Shown: in pieces, positions 5,234 to 9,473 of the stretch | How the letters are laid out: each line of letters opens with the position of its first letter | Numbering within the stretch: position 1 is the first letter of the stretch | Source of the DNA: Roseburia sp. | GTDB lineage: Bacteria; Bacillota; Clostridia; Lachnospirales; Lachnospiraceae | Assembly: GCA_017621905.1 (NCBI GenBank) | Contig: JAGASC010000032.1 | Location: forward strand, 1-9,473 | DNA: 9,473 bases | Direction of reading: 5' to 3' | Notes under the pieces: model-generated | Told to the model about the DNA's origin: nothing | What the model saw: only the letters and a program-made list of their open reading frames with translations | Databases searched by the model: none | Program-made: the position numbers and the translations under genes

Positions 5234-5635
5234 ATGGATATTTGGGAAAAAATGTATCAGGCCGCAATACGAGTGCAGAATGGCAGAGTAATTTCACCTT
5301 TTGTTGATGCTGGTGGAGTGGCAGCAGCAATTTTAACAAAAGCAGGAAATATTTATGTTGGAGTATGTATTGATACAGCGTGCAGCCTTGGAATGTGCGC
5401 GGAAAGAAATGCGATTGCCAATATGATCACCAATGGAGAAAGCCAGATTGATAAGGTGGTGGCAGTTATGGGGAACGGAAAAGTTGGTTCGCCCTGTGGA
5501 GCATGCCGTGAGTTTATGATGCAGCTGGATAAAAATAGCGGTGATATCGAGATTCTGATTGATTATGAAACCAGAAAGACAGTTACATTAAGAGAATTGG
5601 TTCCTGATTGGTGGGGAGAAACAAGATTCGAGTGA
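5234..5635 (+). CDS. Cytidine deaminase family protein (nucleoside or nucleoside-antibiotic deaminase)
   Basis: The product is 133 residues from ATG 5234. It has the two zinc motifs of the small tetrameric cytidine deaminases: CAERNAI (Cys55-Ala-Glu57), where Glu57 is the proton shuttle, and PCGACREF (Cys88 and Cys91), which complete the Cys3 zinc site. The N-terminal SPFVDAGGVAAAIL replaces the more usual PYS-x-F-x-VGAA substrate-loop sequence. Length, the Cys3 site and the closing LRELVPDWW are shared in outline with both housekeeping cytidine deaminases and blasticidin-S deaminases, so the substrate is uncertain. Seated among likely resistance genes, and without nucleoside-salvage neighbours, a detoxifying role is plausible but inferred. 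The enzyme should be cytosolic. No clear promoter was found in the 90 bases before it, so it may be read from upstream. Confidence 0.85.
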   Translation: MDIWEKMYQAAIRVQNGRVISPFVDAGGVAAAILTKAGNIYVGVCIDTACSLGMCAERNAIANMITNGESQIDKVVAVMGNGKVGSPCGACREFMMQLDKNSGDIEILIDYETRKTVTLRELVPDWWGETRFE

Positions 5636-5676
5636 TTTTGAGTAACAATTAGTTTGGGAGGGTGAGCTGTTATTTT

Positions 5677-6330
5677 ATGTTAGAGAAAATGGGCGAATTT
5701 TTCGACAATCGTTTAAATGGATATGATGAGCATCAAATGACGTGTATTGAATCGGCCGGGGAGTTTTATCCGTTTACGGCAAAATGTCTTCCGAAAGAAG
5801 CGGGGGTGCATATTCTGGATTTGGGATGTGGCACAGGGTTGGAGTTGGAGCAATATTTCAGAATCAATCCTTCCGCAAAAGTAACGGGTATTGACCTTGC
5901 ACCTGGTATGCTGGATGCATTGAAAAATAAGCTTCCCAATCAGGATTTGACCTTGATTCTGGGATCATATTTTGATGTACCTTTTGGAAATGGAATATAC
6001 GATGCAGCAGTATCAGTAGAGTCGCTGCACCATTTCACGAAAGAGGAAAAGATACCACTTTATGCGAAGTTGAAGGATGCATTAAAGGCAGATGGCTATT
6101 TTGTTTTGACAGACTATTTTGCATTATCTGAGGAAGAAGAACAGTTTCATAGGCAGGAATTACTCCGTTTAAGGAAAATGCAGGGAATTGATGATGATGA
6201 ATTTTATCATTATGATACACCGCTCACAGTACAGCATGAGGTGGAAGCATTGCAGGAGGCGGATTTTTCGACAGTAGAAATCCTAAATAACTGGGGAGCT
6301 ACATATACGCTTAGAACGGGCAAAAGATAG
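5677..6330 (+). CDS. Class I SAM-dependent methyltransferase
   Basis: From ATG 5677 the product is 217 residues. SAM-binding motif I is ILDLGCGTG (46-54); the acidic residue at the end of strand 2 is Asp73 in VTGIDLAPGML; the post-motif region AAVSVESLHHF (110-120) and the later DGYFVLTDYF strand are typical of the Methyltransf_11/25 fold. The C-terminal part is rich in Glu and His. The acceptor cannot be deduced; small-molecule methylation is common for this type, while RNA or protein targets are less likely because no extra binding domain is present. Start choice is uncertain: GGGAGG (5656-5661) lies 15 bases before ATG 5677 and directly abuts an in-frame GTG at 5662. ATG 5689 (MGEFFDNR) is a third option. 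The gene follows the deaminase by about 40 bases and is probably co-transcribed. Confidence 0.88.
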   Translation: MLEKMGEFFDNRLNGYDEHQMTCIESAGEFYPFTAKCLPKEAGVHILDLGCGTGLELEQYFRINPSAKVTGIDLAPGMLDALKNKLPNQDLTLILGSYFDVPFGNGIYDAAVSVESLHHFTKEEKIPLYAKLKDALKADGYFVLTDYFALSEEEEQFHRQELLRLRKMQGIDDDEFYHYDTPLTVQHEVEALQEADFSTVEILNNWGATYTLRTGKR

Positions 6331-6411
6331 GAGTTTGCTGTTGTGAAAATACATAAAACATGGGAGAAACAGAAGTTAGGCGCGAATTAGAGTGTGTAAG
6401 GAAAGTGATAT

Positions 6412-6945
6412 ATGGAGATAAAAACACGTAGATTATATATTCGAAATTTGCGGCCAACCGACTGGCTGCAAATGAAAAATATTTTTGTTGACTTTAATAA
6501 TTCGAAGTATGCTATCTATGATACTCCATTGCCAATGGACGACAAAAACATAAAAGAGCTGACAGGGAAATTCGCAGAGAGTAATTTGTTTTATGCAATT
6601 TTGAGGCAGGAATGTCCGGAGATGTTGGGGTATGTTTGTTTTCATAAAAACGAAGATAAATATGATTTGGGGTATTGTTTTCATTCGAAAAATCATGGAG
6701 AGGGATATGCACTGGAAAGCTGTCAGGCATTAATGGAGTATTTGCAGAAACAATATGCAGTTAAGATTTTTACTGCGGGAACAGCCATGGAAAACACTCC
6801 GTCATGCAATCTTTTGAGCAAGCTTGGATTTGAATGCAAATCCACAGAAATTTTGTCATTTCATAAAGATAGTTTAGGGAACGAGATCAGATTTCAGGGT
6901 GGGGATTTTGTCTGTCTGGTGGGCTTAGTTCTGAACGAAAGTTAA
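6412..6945 (+). CDS. GNAT family N-acetyltransferase, RimJ/RimL-like (Acetyltransf_3)
   Basis: The product is 177 residues. It opens with the IKTRRLYIRNLRPTDW strand-helix typical of the RimJ/RimL-like GNAT branch. The acetyl-CoA loop region is LGYCFHSKNHGEGYALES (86-103), where the usual GxGYA pattern survives as GEGYA. The C-terminal signature is NTPSCNLLSKLGF (128-140), in which Asn128 and Ser131 sit as in N-x-x-S-x-x-x-x-x-K-x-GF. Members acetylate N-terminal amines of proteins or amines of small molecules, so the substrate is unknown. The ribosome binding site is modest (AAGGAAA, 6398-6404). The 81 bases before it hold no clear promoter or terminator. The gene looks richer in A+T than the exporter genes, which would fit separate acquisition. 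Confidence 0.88.
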   Translation: MEIKTRRLYIRNLRPTDWLQMKNIFVDFNNSKYAIYDTPLPMDDKNIKELTGKFAESNLFYAILRQECPEMLGYVCFHKNEDKYDLGYCFHSKNHGEGYALESCQALMEYLQKQYAVKIFTAGTAMENTPSCNLLSKLGFECKSTEILSFHKDSLGNEIRFQGGDFVCLVGLVLNES

Positions 6946-7039
6946 AATTAACAGGCTCGCGAAATTATAATGGGATTGTAGAAGTACTCTACGAAAAGCG
7001 ATAAATTACAGATTATAAAATACAGAGGAGATAATATTT

Positions 7040-7504
7040 ATGGTGACATACAGGATGGCATCCAGAGATGATATGGAATTGTTGGTGCAGAGCAGATTAG
7101 AGATGTTGAAGGTAGTAAATGCACTGCCGCAGGATTATGTATTTGGTGAAGGATTCATTGCAAAAAGCAGAGAATATTTTGAAAAGGCCGATCAGACAAC
7201 GGTTTTAGCCATGGATAAAGGTGTAATTGGCTGTGCAACAATGTGCTATATGGAAATGATGCCGACATTTTCTCATCCAACAGGAAAGAGGGCACATTTG
7301 ATGAATGTGTATACAAAAAGCGAATATCGCAGACAGGGAATTGCCCGCCAGATGTTACATATGCTTATTTGTGAGGCAAAAGAGAGAGGCGTTACCGAAA
7401 TAAGCCTTGATACTACAGAATCAGGCAGACCATTATATAAATCATGTGGTTTTGTGGAATCTGATGAATGCATGGTACTAAATTTAAATCAGACAGAACT
7501 ATAA
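7040..7504 (+). CDS. GNAT family N-acetyltransferase
   Basis: The product is 154 residues, starting at ATG 7040 with AGAGGAG (7024-7030) 9 bases upstream. A full GNAT core is visible: the N-terminal strand (YRMASRDDMELLVQSR), the central strand GVIGCATMCYMEMMPT, motif A LMNVYTKSEYRRQGIARQML (87-106) with the acetyl-CoA loop R97-R-Q-G-I-A102, and the terminal GRPLYKSCGF (129-138). Helix and strand order are intact with no sign of decay. The substrate is unknown. The insertion FSHPTGKRAH before motif A resembles a subgroup common in Clostridia, recalled from general knowledge. The 94 bases upstream contain a perfect TATAAT (6966-6971) but no convincing -35 box. Confidence 0.9.
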   Translation: MVTYRMASRDDMELLVQSRLEMLKVVNALPQDYVFGEGFIAKSREYFEKADQTTVLAMDKGVIGCATMCYMEMMPTFSHPTGKRAHLMNVYTKSEYRRQGIARQMLHMLICEAKERGVTEISLDTTESGRPLYKSCGFVESDECMVLNLNQTEL

Positions 7505-7545
7505 AAAATATGTGGTGAAATACGAATTCCACGGAGAAATGTGCT

Positions 7546-7762
7546 ATGGAGAACATTGAGATTAGAACAGCAAGTTTAGATGACTATAAATGCACTGCGT
7601 ATTCAGAAGGAGTATGCCTTAGTGCTGCCAAAGTCAAATATGGTAATGGAAACTATACAGATGGAGGTGTTTTAGCTTCTGAACTTAAGAAAAATGATTG
7701 TAGACATACAAGAATTGGGATATGATGTCGCAGATGCCAGAGCAAAATTTCTTGTGACCTGA
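7546..7762 (+). pseudogene. Frame-broken gene debris between the GNAT and Nudix genes
   Basis: An ATG at 7546 with GGAG at 7533-7536 opens a 59-codon frame that begins like a GNAT protein (MENIEIRTASLDDYK) but loses any sense soon after and stops at 7723. From 7580 another frame reads MTINALRIQKEYALVLPK, meets TAG at 7673-7675, then continues MIVDIQELGYDVADARAK to TGA at 7760. If one base is missing in the A-run near 7648-7652 and one is extra near 7689-7694, the first frame supplies ENYTDGGVLASELKK between these two pieces, giving a continuous product of about 60 residues. Both views suggest a short decayed gene joined to a GNAT start. The KEYALVLP...DGG pattern recalls double-glycine leader peptides of Lachnospiraceae, from memory and untested. 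Confidence 0.45.
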
Positions 7763-7794
7763 CTATTTTTAAACAACAGCGGAGGAAAATCATA

Positions 7795-8244
7795 ATGAAT
7801 CGTACAGAAAATGTGGAATTGACAGTATTATGCTTGATACATACAGAAAATCAATATTTGTTGCAGGACAGAGTAAGAGACGATTGGAAAGGTTTTACTC
7901 TGCCGGGGGGACATGTTGAAAAAGGTGAGTCGATTGTAGACGCTGTAATTCGGGAAATGAAAGAGGAAACAGGATTAACAATTCAAAATCCCAAGCTGTG
8001 TGGAGTAAAACAATTTCCGATTGAGGATGGCAGGTATATTGTATTTCTATTTCGCGCTGAGGAATTTTGCGGAGAAGTGGTTTCATCGGAAGAAGGACAA
8101 ATGCATTGGGTCAGGAAGGAAGAATTGTCAAATGTGAATTTGGTAGAAGACTTCGACGAATTGCTTCGTGTAATGTTGGACGATAATCTGAATGAGTTTC
8201 AATATGTTGTTGAAGATAATGAATGGAACATTGTAATAAAGTAA
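7795..8244 (+). CDS. Nudix hydrolase (MutT-like)
   Basis: The product is 149 residues, starting at ATG 7795 with GGAGGAAA (7781-7788) upstream. A complete Nudix box spans residues 39-61: GHVEKGE, seven residues, then REMKEETGL. It follows G-x5-E-x7-REUxEExGU without deviation, so the Mg-binding glutamates are present. The preceding strand (WKGFTLPGG) and the length fit the small MutT/8-oxo-dGTP diphosphatase-like group. The family hydrolyses nucleoside diphosphates linked to another moiety, and the substrate varies too much to name. The enzyme should be cytosolic. It could sanitise nucleotides or act on a nucleotide-like drug, in keeping with the nearby deaminase, but this is inference. The gene ends 43 bases before the next start. 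Confidence 0.92.
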   Translation: MNRTENVELTVLCLIHTENQYLLQDRVRDDWKGFTLPGGHVEKGESIVDAVIREMKEETGLTIQNPKLCGVKQFPIEDGRYIVFLFRAEEFCGEVVSSEEGQMHWVRKEELSNVNLVEDFDELLRVMLDDNLNEFQYVVEDNEWNIVIK

Positions 8245-8274
8245 CAAAGACCTAAGTTAAGTTTCCTGTTGAGT

Positions 8275-8279
8275 GGAGG
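8275..8279 (+). promoter_or_regulatory. Ribosome binding site deciding the start of the tandem GNAT gene
   Basis: GGAGG stands 8 bases before ATG 8288. The in-frame GTG at 8273 overlaps this site and is rejected as a start. Confidence 0.75.
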
Positions 8280-8287
8280 AATTGGAT

Positions 8288-9406
8288 ATGAATCATTATG
8301 AAATAAGAAACATACGAACCGAAGAATATCGAATCGTGGAGAATGTAGTCCGCGAAGCCTTTTGGAATATTTACGCCCCCGGCTGTGATGAACACTATCT
8401 GGTACATATCATGCGGCAGCTTGATGCATATGTACCGGAGCTGGAGCTTGTGGCCATCGATCAGAATGAAATTGTGGGAGCCGTTATGAATATACGCTCA
8501 CACATAGTTTGCGATGACGGACGCGAGCAAGAGGTTTTAAGTCTTGGACCAATTGGAATTCTTCCGTCACATCAAGGGAAAGACATTGGATCTGTGCTCC
8601 TTTCAGCGGTAAAGGACAAGGCACGCAGTATGGGATTTCGTGCAATACTCCTATGTGGCAATCATGATTTTTATTCAAAAAACGGCTTTGAGAGAGCCGA
8701 AGTTTTCAATATCCGCGACGCAGAAAACTATTATTTTGACCCGCTTCATGTATGCGGTTTGTATGAAGGAGCACTGGAAGGCCTTTCGGGCAGATACTAC
8801 GAAAATGAGATATATCAGGTCGACCAGAAGGCAGCAGGAAACTTTGATTCTTCTTTTCCATACAAAGAGAAAATTGCTGGTACGGAGAGTCAGTTGGCGT
8901 TTCAGAAAAATATAAATAAACGGAGATTGGCAAAAAAATCAAATTTCAATTGTAGGAGAGAAATAAAGATGAGCAGTACAATAAGAATTATGACGATAGA
9001 GGATAAATCTAGTGTTATTGAGATGATGAAGGTATTTTATGCTTCACCGGCAGTATTAAGTAATGGTTCAGAAGAGATTTTTTCTAACGATATAGAACAT
9101 TGTCTCAATGATAGTCCCTATTTGGAGGGATATATCTTTGAGGATTCGAAAGAAATACAAGGGTATGCAATGATTGCGAAAAGTTTTTCAACCGAATTTG
9201 GCAAGCCATGTATCTGGATCGAAGATTTGTATATCAAAGAGGAGTATAGAGGTTTTGGAATCGGGAGCATGTTCATGGACTTTATCGTGAAAAAGTATAC
9301 AGATTCCATATTTCGCTTAGAAGTGGAAGAAGAAAACGAGAGAGCAGTTAAGGTATATGAAAAATGTGGATTTAGCATTTTACCCTATATGGAAATGAAG
9401 AGGTAA
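8288..9406 (+). CDS. Tandem GNAT acetyltransferase: in-frame fusion of two complete GNAT genes
   Basis: From ATG 8288 the open frame encodes 372 residues. Residues 1 to about 205 form a YhbS-like GNAT: LGPIGILPSHQGKDIGSVLL carries the acetyl-CoA loop and HDFYSKNGFERA the C-terminal motif. In that loop Asp99 replaces the glycine of the usual Q-x-x-G-x-G pattern. A basic, low-complexity stretch (about 206-227, NINKRRLAKKSNF and so on) follows, where such proteins normally end. Residues 228-372 are a second complete GNAT starting MSSTIRIMTIED, with loop YRGFGIGSMFM and EKCGF. The linker DNA looks like a former intergenic space: it contains AGGAG 10 bases before ATG 8969. The stop of the first gene seems to have been lost. 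The second protein may still be made separately from 8969. Substrates are unknown. Confidence 0.75.
   Translation: MNHYEIRNIRTEEYRIVENVVREAFWNIYAPGCDEHYLVHIMRQLDAYVPELELVAIDQNEIVGAVMNIRSHIVCDDGREQEVLSLGPIGILPSHQGKDIGSVLLSAVKDKARSMGFRAILLCGNHDFYSKNGFERAEVFNIRDAENYYFDPLHVCGLYEGALEGLSGRYYENEIYQVDQKAAGNFDSSFPYKEKIAGTESQLAFQKNINKRRLAKKSNFNCRREIKMSSTIRIMTIEDKSSVIEMMKVFYASPAVLSNGSEEIFSNDIEHCLNDSPYLEGYIFEDSKEIQGYAMIAKSFSTEFGKPCIWIEDLYIKEEYRGFGIGSMFMDFIVKKYTDSIFRLEVEEENERAVKVYEKCGFSILPYMEMKR
8954..8971 (+). promoter_or_regulatory. Internal ribosome binding site and start of the second GNAT module
   Basis: AGGAG (8954-8958) followed after 10 bases by ATG (8969-8971) lies inside the fused frame, exactly where the second GNAT domain begins (MSSTIRI). 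It would allow independent synthesis of a 145-residue protein and marks the old gene boundary. Confidence 0.6.
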
Positions 9407-9473
9407 TTATGTTATAGAAGAAATGCAGCTTTTTATGAAGCAGAACCGATAGAAATGATATTCTGGTTCAGAA

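Noticed and set aside
6371..6385. GTTAGGC at 6375-6381 matching an integron attC core site (GTTRRRY)
   Set aside because: No partner RYYYAAC site or attC-like hairpin was found at the expected distance and the motif does not recur in the other intergenic gaps; a 7-base match is expected by chance.
6360..6431. 23-codon ORF upstream of and overlapping the GNAT gene at 6412
   Set aside because: No convincing ribosome binding site, no recognisable sequence, and it runs into the GNAT gene in another frame.
6942..6971. Possible promoter for the GNAT gene at 7040: perfect TATAAT at 6966-6971
   Set aside because: The only -35 candidates are TTAAAA with 18 bp spacing (poor match) or TTAACA with 12 bp spacing (too short); in A+T-rich DNA a lone TATAAT is weak evidence.
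9438..9471. GAACC...GGTTC inverted repeat at the right edge as a terminator
   Set aside because: Only 5 bp with a 17-base loop and no T-run before the window ends.
9407..9473. Open frame after the last stop reading on to the window edge (CYRRNAAFYEAEP...)
   Set aside because: Only about 22 codons, no start codon with a ribosome binding site, and no recognisable motif; it could be another fragment but cannot be supported.

Overview
The window looks like chromosomal DNA from a spore-forming Firmicute of the class Clostridia, most likely a gut Lachnospiraceae. The support is an alpha/beta-type small acid-soluble spore protein gene, strong GGAGG ribosome binding sites throughout, TTGACA/TATACT-type promoter spacing, moderately low GC, and proteins of clostridial character. 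The genus cannot be fixed from the sequence alone.

Layout. Bases 1-261 hold the C-terminal half of a DJ-1/PfpI-family gene, followed by a terminator hairpin that works on both strands (about 284-327). A convergent spore protein gene lies on the minus strand (452-673). Next comes a clear vegetative promoter (817-846) with an operator-like palindrome just upstream. It drives a 28-codon leader ORF (901-987), followed by two successive intrinsic-terminator-like hairpins (1052-1086 and 1102-1130). Only after these do two ABC half-transporter genes begin (1176-2918 and 2960-4750). Their nucleotide-binding sites are complementary in the way expected of a heterodimeric multidrug exporter: one degenerate and one canonical ATPase site (LmrCD / BmrCD / TM287-288 type). 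The order leader peptide, terminator, heterodimeric exporter matches the known logic of Bacillus subtilis bmrB-bmrCD, where translation of a leader controls transcription read-through. Part of the leader coding sequence can pair with the 5' arm of the first terminator, and also with the leader's own Shine-Dalgarno. A drug-responsive attenuator is therefore the main hypothesis of this window.

From 4751 to the right end there is a same-strand run of short, single-domain enzymes of the kind that modify or destroy small molecules: a VOC (glyoxalase/bleomycin-resistance fold) protein abutting the exporter, a cytidine/nucleoside deaminase family protein, a SAM-dependent methyltransferase, several GNAT acetyltransferases and a Nudix hydrolase. 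Gaps between them hold gene debris: a GNAT-like C-terminal tail out of frame at the VOC 3' end (5118-5222) and a frame-broken stretch at 7546-7762. The last gene is a head-to-tail in-frame fusion of two GNAT proteins, with the second gene's ribosome binding site still visible inside the reading frame. The impression is of an accessory region where small resistance or modification genes have been gained, eroded and joined, sitting behind an inducible efflux pump.

No tRNA, rRNA, CRISPR array, transposase or insertion-sequence end was recognised.
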